A stretch of DNA of 64,000 nucleotides from contig SCRN01000016.1 in NCBI GenBank assembly GCA_004322045.1, positions 62,001 to 126,000 on the forward strand, given 5' to 3'. The stretch's first letter is position 1. Each line of letters opens with the position of its first letter. A program made the position numbers and the translations under genes. This stretch comes from Paraburkholderia sp. (GTDB lineage: Bacteria > Pseudomonadota > Gammaproteobacteria > Burkholderiales > Burkholderiaceae). This document shows positions 43,344 through 51,000 of this stretch, in pieces. The notes under the pieces were generated by a model. That model was not told the DNA's origin. It made no database searches and saw nothing but the letters and a program-made list of their open reading frames with translations.

Positions 43344-43602
43344 GCGCTTGCGCCCGGAATCGTGGGCTGAAATCCGTCGCCGCTACATCGCCGGCGAACC
43401 AGCCAAGCGGATCGCGCGGGAGTTTGGAATTAGCGACGGCGCGGTCTACAAGCGCAGCGCGCGGGACAGTTGGCCCGCACCCGTCGGTGGATCTTACGTA
43501 GCAGAGGACGTCGACCTCGTCGGAGCGCTTTCACGCCTCGAACGAATCATGGACCGATTTGAAGGCTTGCAGAGGGATCTCAATGACCGAATTGACGAAT
43601 GA
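43336..43602 (+). CDS. Small HTH protein
   Basis: An 88-residue protein, MGKRLRPESWAEIRRRYIAG, with a homeodomain-like helix-turn-helix EPAKRIAREFGISDGAVYKR (about 22-41) and a C-terminal helix (SRLERIMDRFEGLQRDLNDR). Such domains occur at the N terminus of small terminases and in phage regulators. It overlaps its neighbours by 8 and 20 bases. Confidence 0.65.
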   Translation: MGKRLRPESWAEIRRRYIAGEPAKRIAREFGISDGAVYKRSARDSWPAPVGGSYVAEDVDLVGALSRLERIMDRFEGLQRDLNDRIDE

Positions 43603-44329
43603 ACTGCCGGAACGCAAGCGGCCGAAAAAGAAGTCCCTCACAGATGGGCAGCGCGAGTCATTTGTCCGGCGTGCGCTCGACGGCTTCGTGCGCAACCGGG
43701 ACCGCCCGGAGGAACTAGAAACGCTGCGCTACAACCTGATCGTCGCGCGCGTGCTGTCGGGCATGACAGCCGTCGAGGCGGCTCAGCGCTTCGGCTACAA
43801 GAATTCGACGCAGATCAGCCTGATCGAGTCCGGCGGGCGGCCTACGCCACGCGACCATCAGTTCCTGAGGCAGGCGTCGCAAGTGTACGCGGTGTCGTGC
43901 GATTTCCTGCTCGGGCTGTCGCCACACATGGAATTCGATGGCCGCGTGGCGCGTCAGCACGCGCTCGTGCGCGGCACCGAGCAGATACTCGGCAACATAG
44001 CTGCGCAGTTCGCCACAGTCATGATCAAGTTCACGGAGGAAACGAAGCCCATCCCGGATGACTTCGAGAGCGTGAGCACAGCCGCCGAGAACGTCGCCCG
44101 CACGCTCGCGGTGATGCGCGAAAAGTACGGGTTAGACGACATGCGCGGCAGTGCGTCACTCGTGGCCTCAGTTGAAAAACTGGCGCGTGCCGTCGAGCCG
44201 TTACGGCGGAAGATCGCGCACTACCGCTCTATCGACGCCTATTTCGACGAGCTTCGCGCTGGGAAGCTCCCACCGATCCCCTACCTCACCGAACGCTACA
44301 GCGAGCACCAGCTTGGGCTCGACGGCTGA
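43583..44329 (+). CDS. XRE-family transcriptional regulator
   Basis: A 248-residue protein from the ATG at 43583 with AGAGGGA upstream. A Cro/CI helix-turn-helix covers about residues 45-100 (VARVLSGMTAVEAAQRFGYK, TQISLIESGGRPTPRDH, VSCDFLLGLSPH). The C-terminal half is helical and lacks a LexA-type peptidase, so it would not be cleaved by RecA. It is embedded in the rightward operon rather than opposed to it, suggesting late-gene or helper-phage control. Target unknown. Confidence 0.7.
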   Translation: MTELTNELPERKRPKKKSLTDGQRESFVRRALDGFVRNRDRPEELETLRYNLIVARVLSGMTAVEAAQRFGYKNSTQISLIESGGRPTPRDHQFLRQASQVYAVSCDFLLGLSPHMEFDGRVARQHALVRGTEQILGNIAAQFATVMIKFTEETKPIPDDFESVSTAAENVARTLAVMREKYGLDDMRGSASLVASVEKLARAVEPLRRKIAHYRSIDAYFDELRAGKLPPIPYLTERYSEHQLGLDG

Positions 44330-44353
44330 TTCACGTACGCACGCAGGTAGAAC

Positions 44354-45214
44354 ATGGCAACTTGCAACATGCAGACGAACAGGCGGCGCGCCGGGAAGGC
44401 GATCACGCACAAAGAGGCAAGCGCCCAGGCGAAGGCAAACGGGAAGACGGTGGAGGTCGTCGGGCCGTACGGCGTTACAGTGCATGAACCGGGCGAGACG
44501 CCGGACAAGGTGCCGCGCGCAGGGAAGGGCGGCGCGCCTGCATCGGAACCCGGTAAGGAAAAGCGCACGGCGGCGCGTAAGACGGCCTCGAAGGATGCCG
44601 CCAAGGGGAAGGCATCGACCAAGGTGGACAAGACGCCTGTAGAGGGAATGGCTGCACCCGCGCAGCAAGAGGAGAAGCGAGGCGTTGGCCGCCCATCCGT
44701 CTTTCGCCCTGAGTTCTGCGAGATGCTGCTTTCCTTCTTCCGCATTGACCTTGAGCGGGAGGTAGAAGTCACCAAGCAGGATAAGGAAGGCAAGCCCGTC
44801 ACGGTCGTGGAAATCGTCCTCAATCGGTTCCCGACGCTCACGCGTTTTGCTGACTCCATCGACGTGACTCGACAGACGCTTCACGACTGGGCGACGGCGG
44901 TCGAAAGTGACGGTGCGACCCTCAAGCACCCTGAATTTTCTTACGCATACACGCGCGCGAAAGACCTCCAGGAAAGTTTGCTCATTGAGGGCGGCATGTC
45001 TGGTGTTTATGAGCCGCGTTTCGCCTCGCTCGCTTCGAAGAACCTGATCGGCTGGCGCGACCAGATCGACCAGACGGTGACGGCGACCGTGACGCAGGCG
45101 ACGACGGATGACCTGAACAAGCTGTACGAGGACGGCATCGCGAAGTCCCGGGCGGCCCGCAAGGCAGCCGAACGTCGCTCGCAACCCAAGGCAACCTATG
45201 ACCATCAAGACTGA
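44354..45214 (+). CDS. Terminase-small-subunit-like DNA-packaging protein
   Basis: A 286-residue protein. The first 110 residues are low-complexity, Lys/Ala-rich. Residues about 113-235 (GVGRPSVFRPEFCEMLLSFF, FPTLTRFADSIDVTRQTLHD, EFSYAYTRAKDLQESLLIEG, SLASKNLIGWRDQID) match the gp3-type small terminase of P22-like phages, which recognises pac DNA. No large terminase is in the element, so the protein would have to divert a helper phage enzyme, as small terminases of phage-inducible islands do. Its end overlaps the next gene by 17 bases. Family assignment is by eye but the motif run is characteristic. Confidence 0.7.
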   Translation: MATCNMQTNRRRAGKAITHKEASAQAKANGKTVEVVGPYGVTVHEPGETPDKVPRAGKGGAPASEPGKEKRTAARKTASKDAAKGKASTKVDKTPVEGMAAPAQQEEKRGVGRPSVFRPEFCEMLLSFFRIDLEREVEVTKQDKEGKPVTVVEIVLNRFPTLTRFADSIDVTRQTLHDWATAVESDGATLKHPEFSYAYTRAKDLQESLLIEGGMSGVYEPRFASLASKNLIGWRDQIDQTVTATVTQATTDDLNKLYEDGIAKSRAARKAAERRSQPKATYDHQD

Positions 45215-47615
45215 CTCCAAGGGCTTTCTGATCGCGGATGGCCCTATCGATACTGCGTCGCTTGCGCACGGCATCGACTCCGTGCATACCGACACGAGCG
45301 CCATCCTTTCGCTGCTCAGGGGCGGCCAGCGCGCAGGGCTCATGAAGCGCCAGCGCGTATCGAGCCCGCCGGCAGTGACCGCGAACATCGAGCGCGCGGC
45401 AACGGCCGCTGCGAGCTCAGCGGCACGCTCGCGTGACGCTCGCGGTCGGTTCCTCGCCGGCGCGCCGGGTGAACTGACGGGCATTACCAAGGCGGTCAAC
45501 TCTATGACCCGCCAGCAGGGCAGCGATAAGGTCGCAGAAAAGCGCGCCGTGACGACGCTTGCGGCTCACACGGCCGCAACCGCAGCCGATCAGGCGCGCG
45601 ACCATCGCGGGCGGTTTGCGGGCCGTGGTGGCGGCGCGCGCGGCGGCGCTGACGACGGTGGCGGGAGCAATTCTCTCTTTCGCAACCTGCTGTCTCGCCT
45701 GAAAGATCACTCGCCGCGCCTTAGCGCGCCGGACCTCGGCGATTTCGAGAAAATCGACCCGAACGTCGAGGCCGCCAAAGAGGTTTCGAAGATCGTCGGC
45801 GGCCCGCTCGCGACGGTCGGCAAGCTCACGAAGTCGGGCGCGTCGCGCGCGTTCGGCATCGGCAAAGACGCAACGCTGCCGTGGTTCCGCAAGATTTTCA
45901 CCGTGCTCAAGGAATCGCACGACGATCAGAGCGAATTCGCTCTAGCGCAGGACCGCACGCTCAAGGAAATCGACAAGAAAACGGGTGAGGGACCGCGCGG
46001 CGAAGGGGGCGGCATCATGGGCCGGATCGGCGACGCACTCAAGGGTGGCATCGGCGGACTGCTCAAGGGTGGCGGCGGCCTGCTGTCTACCCTACTCGGA
46101 GGTGCGCTCAAGGTCGGCAAATTCGGGCTCAAGCGCCTGCCGCTGCTCGGTGCACTGTTCGCGGGCGGCTCGGCACTCGCCTCGATCTTTGGTGGCGATG
46201 ATCCAAACAAGACGGCGGCACAGAACCGGCAGGATCGCTTCACTGGCGCAGGCTCCGGTATCGGCGCGCTGATTGGTGGCGGCATCGGCATGCTCGGCGG
46301 CCCGGTCGGCGCGATGGTCGGCGGCATGGTCGGCGACAAGCTCGGCGAGATTGTCGGCGGCTGGCTCGCGACGGTGGACTGGGGCAAGGTCGGCGCGCAG
46401 ATTTCGGGAACCTGGGATAGCGCCGTCGGTACGCTTAAAGACGATTGGAAGGCCGTTACCGACAAGCTCTCGTCGATCAGCAAGACAATCGGCGATGCAT
46501 GGGACTCGATTCTGAGCGGCGCGAAAGCGTTTCTGAAAGACAAGTTCGGCATTGACGTGGACTCCCTGCTCGGCAAGGCAAAGGACACGGTTGCGCCCGT
46601 CGTGGACGCAGCAAAGCAGGCTGCCGCGCCCGTTGTGGACGCAGCTAAGAAAGGTGCAACCGTGGTCAAGGATGCCGGTAAGGCGGCCGTGGACTACGGT
46701 AAAGAGCGCGTTGAAAAGATGGCCGCGCCTATCCAGACGGCCGCCTCAAACGCGCTCGACTGGGGTAAGGGACTCTTTGGCAAGGGATCGAAGGGCAACA
46801 AGCTCGCGCTCATGTCGGCGGCCGACAAGGCGGGCATTACCGACCCGAACGAACGCGCGATGTTCATGGCACAGATGGACGTCGAGAGCGGTGGTTTTCG
46901 CAGCCTCGAGGAGAGCGGCGCATACAAGCCTAAAACGCTGCTTAAGCTGTTCGGCAAGCGCCTGGGCATCACGAATGAGGATCAGGCCAAAGCACTCCTC
47001 GACAAGGGCAATGACGCCACGTTTGACGCAATCTACGGCGGCGCGTGGGGCGCGAAGAATCTCGGCAATACCGAGGCCGGCGACGGCTCGAAGTTCAAGG
47101 GGCGCGGCTTCACCCAGTTGACCGGACGCGCGAACTACACAGCAGCCGGCAAGGCACTCAGCATCGACCTCTTGAATCACCCCGAGCTTGCCTCTGATCC
47201 GGCCGTAGCCGCGCAGATCGCGACGTGGTTCTGGCAGAGCAAAGCCGGGCTGGCGAATGCGGCACGCGCAGGCGACGTGATCGGGTCGCGCCGGCGTCTT
47301 AACGGCGGAACGAACGGTGTCGGCAGAGTAAGCACTCTGTTCCCGCAGTACCTCGCAGCGGGCACGCTCACGCCCTCGATCGCGACTGTCCCGCCCGTAT
47401 TGGCTACGGCCGGCGTGTCCGGTGTGCAAACGCCGGCTGTAGTTGCGAGCGTGCCGGCCATGCTTACCGCACCGCCTGCTCAGACCGCCAGCATTCCGGT
47501 TGCGTTGACCTCCGACAAGCCGGTTGAAGTCCGTCTGACCGATGATCGCGCCGTGGGGCAGGACTTGCAGAATCGGCGGCTCGCGCAGATCGCGACCGGC
47601 GGCCTTTCCGGGTAG
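45198..47615 (+). CDS. Large virion-like protein with GH19-type lysozyme domain
   Basis: An 805-residue protein. Residues 1-200 are Ala/Arg-rich with SRDARGRF and DHRGRF motifs common in tape-measure-like phage proteins. Residues about 270-400 are Gly-zipper hydrophobic (GIGALIGGGIGMLGGPVGAM), likely membrane-inserting. Residues about 550-715 resemble a GH19 chitinase/lysozyme domain: MAQMDVESGGF with the putative catalytic Glu, FKGRGFTQLTGRANY and the closing Arg-rich helix. Together this suggests a peptidoglycan-degrading injected or tail-associated protein. It overlaps the terminase-like gene and is the largest gene of the satellite. Confidence 0.72.
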   Translation: MTIKTDSKGFLIADGPIDTASLAHGIDSVHTDTSAILSLLRGGQRAGLMKRQRVSSPPAVTANIERAATAAASSAARSRDARGRFLAGAPGELTGITKAVNSMTRQQGSDKVAEKRAVTTLAAHTAATAADQARDHRGRFAGRGGGARGGADDGGGSNSLFRNLLSRLKDHSPRLSAPDLGDFEKIDPNVEAAKEVSKIVGGPLATVGKLTKSGASRAFGIGKDATLPWFRKIFTVLKESHDDQSEFALAQDRTLKEIDKKTGEGPRGEGGGIMGRIGDALKGGIGGLLKGGGGLLSTLLGGALKVGKFGLKRLPLLGALFAGGSALASIFGGDDPNKTAAQNRQDRFTGAGSGIGALIGGGIGMLGGPVGAMVGGMVGDKLGEIVGGWLATVDWGKVGAQISGTWDSAVGTLKDDWKAVTDKLSSISKTIGDAWDSILSGAKAFLKDKFGIDVDSLLGKAKDTVAPVVDAAKQAAAPVVDAAKKGATVVKDAGKAAVDYGKERVEKMAAPIQTAASNALDWGKGLFGKGSKGNKLALMSAADKAGITDPNERAMFMAQMDVESGGFRSLEESGAYKPKTLLKLFGKRLGITNEDQAKALLDKGNDATFDAIYGGAWGAKNLGNTEAGDGSKFKGRGFTQLTGRANYTAAGKALSIDLLNHPELASDPAVAAQIATWFWQSKAGLANAARAGDVIGSRRRLNGGTNGVGRVSTLFPQYLAAGTLTPSIATVPPVLATAGVSGVQTPAVVASVPAMLTAPPAQTASIPVALTSDKPVEVRLTDDRAVGQDLQNRRLAQIATGGLSG

Positions 47616-47675
47616 GGCTAGGAAAAACGGGGCACGCATGGCAGACTCGCGCGACACAACAAACGGGGGAACTCC

Positions 47676-48485
47676 ATGCGCGTATTCACGAAAGCACTAC
47701 TGACCGCAGCACTCTTTGCCGTTGCCGTACCTGCTATGGCCGATAGGGCCAACCTCGATCGCGCGATGGTCGCAGCGTTCAAGAGCTACCACGAGGGTGG
47801 CGTGCAACAGCTGTACCAGGATGCCAGCATGTGTACGACGGGCGTCGACTTCAACAGCCCGACCGAAAGCCCGGAGAAGCAATCGGAATATTGCATGGCG
47901 TTTGAATACACTGGCTTCCTGATCCTCGATCACGAAGGAGAGCTCGGCGACGCGCAGTATTTCAGTTCCGTTGGGGTGCTCTTGCGTGCGGATCAGAACC
48001 TTGAGCGCGCCGCCGTAATTTCAACGCCAGAGCAGCTAAATGCGTATTTCGTGCCGCGCCTTGGCTACGTCAAAAAGAAGGTGCTCACGCGTCTCGACGA
48101 CACTAGGAAGTCGGTGGGGCAAAATGCATCTGCTAGCGTTCAGTCGCCATCTGGCTCCAATCGGCTTTCGACTACGAAACACGTGAGCGCAAAGGCTATT
48201 TCGAGCGATGGCCCAGCCGTGAGACGCTGCGGCTGGATTTCAAACACGATGCCGTCCAACCTGGGATTAACGGATCGCGATGGAACTTGGACGATCGCAA
48301 ATATTTCCGAGGAGGCTGACGGCATCGAGCATATGCCGAATACTGACAAGGGCGACTCTTGCGGATGCCTGACCGTTGAGACAAACCGCCAAAGCATGAG
48401 AATCACGAAGGTGCTGGGTGGGAATTTGATTCCTATCGCAAGGTGCGAGCGCGATAAGAGCATTAAAAGTCTGTCCGCAGAGTAA
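47676..48485 (+). CDS. Secreted protein with C-terminal DUF4087-like domain
   Basis: A 269-residue protein with a clear signal peptide (MRVFTKALLTAALFAVAVPA, cleaved near AMA-DR). Residues about 25-140 are of unknown fold with two Cys. After a Ser-rich linker, residues about 182-262 (RRCGWISNTMPSNLGLTDRD, GTWTIANISEEADG, CGCLTVETNRQSMRI) resemble DUF4087. It lies 60 bases after the lysozyme gene and is probably an envelope-exported accessory (moron) gene rather than a virion component. Confidence 0.7.
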   Translation: MRVFTKALLTAALFAVAVPAMADRANLDRAMVAAFKSYHEGGVQQLYQDASMCTTGVDFNSPTESPEKQSEYCMAFEYTGFLILDHEGELGDAQYFSSVGVLLRADQNLERAAVISTPEQLNAYFVPRLGYVKKKVLTRLDDTRKSVGQNASASVQSPSGSNRLSTTKHVSAKAISSDGPAVRRCGWISNTMPSNLGLTDRDGTWTIANISEEADGIEHMPNTDKGDSCGCLTVETNRQSMRITKVLGGNLIPIARCERDKSIKSLSAE

Positions 48486-48620
48486 CTAGACCTCGTTCGT
48501 CCGGCCTACGTAGGTCGGACTCGTTGCCGCGTTTCCCGAACCTCTCGTTAGCCGTGCTGCCCGCTCTGGTAGCAATCGGTCCGCTAAGCGGCCTCGTGAG
48601 AAACATGCAGTGTCGACCGC

Positions 48621-48803
48621 TCAACAGCTGTAGCCATCCGGGGATCGACAAGGCGGGACACAGGTTATACGACCAACTATTCCAGCCTTCATTTCGCGAA
48701 CGCCTCGCACGAGGTCCGCGTAGAACTGCTCGCGCTCCGCGTCGGTCGCGCGATCGTGTTCCACGATGCGAGGTCGGGACTTCGTGATCCTTCGAACTTT
48801 CAT
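48621..48803 (-). CDS. Small protein coupled to the RHH regulator, possibly truncated
   Basis: A 60-residue frame, MKVRRITKSRPRIVEHDRAT onward, with EREQFYADLVRGVREMKAGI as a helix that resembles the N terminus of HTH antitoxins placed before a DNA-binding domain that is missing here; the last 13 residues look out of context. Its ATG overlaps the stop of the upstream RHH gene (ATGA). It may be a truncated antitoxin-like gene. Confidence 0.45.
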   Translation of the reverse strand: MKVRRITKSRPRIVEHDRATDAEREQFYADLVRGVREMKAGIVGRITCVPPCRSPDGYSC

Positions 48804-49033
48804 AGCCTGTTGCGTTCCTTCAAGAGTTTCTCGACATACTGGACTGTGGCTTCCTGCACTATCTTCTGAATCGAGAGCTTCGGCACGTTGTCGGTCAGCC
48901 AGACCATCTTCATGTGCAGATCCTCGGGGAACTGAGTGGTGAAGCCGACCGTTACACGCGGGTGCGCATCCGCCCACGGCTCGGTCTTTTGGGGGGAATC
49001 TGAACTCTTGTCCTTTTTCGGTTTCTTTGCCAT
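48800..49033 (-). CDS. Ribbon-helix-helix-like protein
   Basis: A 77-residue protein. After a Lys/Ser-rich N terminus, HPRVTVGFTTQFPEDLHMKM is strand-like and KLSIQKIVQEATVQYVEKLL helical, an RHH pattern. It overlaps a second small ORF by four bases. An 8-bp inverted repeat and a TATATT box lie 70-110 bases upstream on its strand. A plasmid or TA-type DNA-binding role is likely. Confidence 0.55.
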   Translation of the reverse strand: MAKKPKKDKSSDSPQKTEPWADAHPRVTVGFTTQFPEDLHMKMVWLTDNVPKLSIQKIVQEATVQYVEKLLKERNRL

Positions 49034-49102
49034 TTGCGTCTGAAAAAAGCGCGTAGCTTATCTCGAAGAACAGGTAATCTCAACTCCCGTAACTCTTTGT
49101 TT

Positions 49103-49387
49103 TTAAATATAGATGTGTCTATTGGGCGGCAATAGACTTATCGATATCTGGCGACGATTCGGTTGGCACGAACTACTGCACAGGTGGCTATGATGATCGA
49201 AAGCCAGCGCTATTTCTTCGTCTTGCCGGTCCACGAGGCAATAATTTGTGGATCGTTGCATCGCAAGTACAGAAGATAACCCGGCCAGGCCGACGACCTT
49301 TGCGGAAGCCTGCTCAAAGGCCGCGACACACGAACCGAGAGCGGCCGCAATTGCAAGCCAGTTCGCAACGCGCCACGCCCACTCCAC
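49103..49387 (-). CDS. Doubtful small membrane-type ORF next to the SEFIR gene
   Basis: A 94-codon frame from a GTG, 27 bases after the SEFIR stop, same strand. It starts MEWAWRVANWLAIAAALGSC with two weak hydrophobic segments. There is no ribosome-binding site, and an inverted repeat plus promoter-like sequence occupy its 3' end. It could be a small partner of the SEFIR protein or chance. Confidence 0.28.
   Translation of the reverse strand: MEWAWRVANWLAIAAALGSCVAAFEQASAKVVGLAGLSSVLAMQRSTNYCLVDRQDEEIALAFDHHSHLCSSSCQPNRRQISISLLPPNRHIYI
49117..49137. promoter_or_regulatory. 8-bp inverted repeat, candidate operator
   Basis: GTCTATTG (49117-49124) and CAATAGAC (49130-49137) flank GGCGG. On the minus strand a TTGCCG -35-like hexamer overlaps the repeat and TATATT follows about 15 bp later, so it could be the autoregulated promoter of the RHH gene. 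The AT-rich 49100-49120 stands out locally. The rest of 49034-49414 shows nothing firm. Confidence 0.45.
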
Positions 49388-49414
49388 AGTCGTTGATAGC
49401 AGATAGCCCGCGCC

Positions 49415-50851
49415 TCATTCCTTTGTTGCGATCTTTTCGATGTTGGCCAGCCATAGTATTGGAAGATAGCCAAAACTTCCGCGAGGTAGGTCGTTGCTCG
49501 CCGCCAACTGCTTGACCCAGATTCGCAACTCCTCGGCCGAATCGACCGCAAGTAGCGGGCTTACCCTACTAAAGAACTTTGCTGAACTCGAACGAGCAAA
49601 AACAGGGAGAGGTGATCGACCGCTGCCGAGAAAGACTGCCGTGAAGGGCCACCACCAACGGTCCCCGGTCCTCTTGAAGTACATGAAAAGGAGGATATCC
49701 GCTTGTGCGACCGACTCGAAACGGTTGATTCCGGTATTGCACCGCTCGTGCAGTAGGTCTGCTTGAACTGAAGCACGTCTCGTCTTGAGGCGGCTGTTTC
49801 GGTGATCTAGCGACCCGCAGGTTGCCTCTATCGCGGTCGCTGGTACCATCGGCTCGTTCCCGAAAACGTGCATGTTCCCGACGTAGTATTCGGTAGTGAT
49901 CAATCCTCGTGCTTGTTCGAACTGCTCGTTATGGACGAATATGGCGATGACATGAATAAACAGCTCGTGGGTGATGAATTTGAAATTATCAAAATCCCAC
50001 TCGTTGTAACTAGAAACGCTCGGTGATGGGCCGTAGTAACGAAGCAATTCTTCGAAGAATCGATGAATTTTTCGCAGATTGTCTTCGGTTGGTTGATATC
50101 GCGAGACTGCCTGAACCACCTCTAGCACTTCGTCGCGCGTGGCGAGGAATCCCTCGATGGACTGAACGACCTGATCGTCGAATTCACTGTTCGCATCCTT
50201 AGCAATCCGCAACTGCTCGAAAGCGGAGGATACGCTTGATAAGTAGTCCGCGAGTCCTGCCGTGGCCGTCGATTTGCCATCGCGCAATTGATCGAGCGCG
50301 CGCCTCATTGCCGATCGATTGCCCAGCGTTTTTGCGGCGGTGTCAACGAGGAAGCTCGGCGTTTTTCCAAGGGCTGGTTTAACGTAGAGCGGTTTATCAT
50401 AAACCCAACGAACGAGGCGCTCATATTCTTGCTCATAGCGTTCGGGGTCCGTCAGGTCAATATAGATGCGCCCTTTGTAATACGTTGGCACCACCGACCT
50501 TCCGTCGGAATTTTTTTCTGCGATGACGGCGACGAATTTGTCTTGCGAAGTATGGTCGTAGATTTCACCAGTTATGATTTGAGTTTCTGTGCCGACCCCT
50601 CCCCCGCGATTATTCGCTTTTTCTGTATAAGCTAGGTCGCAAATCATCGCGACTTTTTTGATGTCGGAATCGTTGACCATTCGCTCCATGAACGCGTATG
50701 CGTTGTGGCCCTCGCGCAGTTCCCATTTGTCGAGAATCACGTCAATATTATCGTCCCGTAGGCGCTGCGCGAGTTGAAGTACCCAGTCTTCGTGCATTGG
50801 GGTCGTCCAGCTATACGAGATGAAAAGCTTGGGAGACGTTGCGTTTGTCAT
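49415..50851 (-). CDS. SEFIR-domain protein, probable anti-phage defence
   Basis: A 478-residue protein. Residues about 7-140 form a SEFIR/TIR-like domain: KLFISYSWTTPMHEDWVLQL, DVILDKWELREGHNAYAFME, KVAMICDLAYTEKANNRGGG and VGTETQIITGEIY. Bacterial SEFIR proteins act in abortive anti-phage defence, probably by NAD depletion. The remaining 330 residues are helical without a recognised domain. The gene is visibly less GC-rich than its surroundings, a sign of transfer. It occupies the cargo position next to the integrase of a satellite. Defence function is inferred from domain and position. Confidence 0.8.
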   Translation of the reverse strand: MTNATSPKLFISYSWTTPMHEDWVLQLAQRLRDDNIDVILDKWELREGHNAYAFMERMVNDSDIKKVAMICDLAYTEKANNRGGGVGTETQIITGEIYDHTSQDKFVAVIAEKNSDGRSVVPTYYKGRIYIDLTDPERYEQEYERLVRWVYDKPLYVKPALGKTPSFLVDTAAKTLGNRSAMRRALDQLRDGKSTATAGLADYLSSVSSAFEQLRIAKDANSEFDDQVVQSIEGFLATRDEVLEVVQAVSRYQPTEDNLRKIHRFFEELLRYYGPSPSVSSYNEWDFDNFKFITHELFIHVIAIFVHNEQFEQARGLITTEYYVGNMHVFGNEPMVPATAIEATCGSLDHRNSRLKTRRASVQADLLHERCNTGINRFESVAQADILLFMYFKRTGDRWWWPFTAVFLGSGRSPLPVFARSSSAKFFSRVSPLLAVDSAEELRIWVKQLAASNDLPRGSFGYLPILWLANIEKIATKE

Positions 50852-51000
50852 GAGTGAACTGGGCTACGCTGGCTTTGGGTGGAAGGTCACATTTTTCGAT
50901 TGTAACGCGCGCTTCTCGGTGGCTGCACTCGACATGCGATTGCGGCGGGACTTCGCGGTGAAGGTAAAAGGCTAATGCCCCGCAGCATCGCCCTTGTCGA

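Noticed and set aside
49160-49180. TGGCAC...TGC resembling a sigma-54 promoter
   Set aside because: The GG and GC elements are separated by 11 bases instead of the required 10.
50288-50635. Plus-strand ORF inside the SEFIR gene
   Set aside because: It is antisense to the conserved SEFIR region, has no ribosome-binding site and no protein-like motif.
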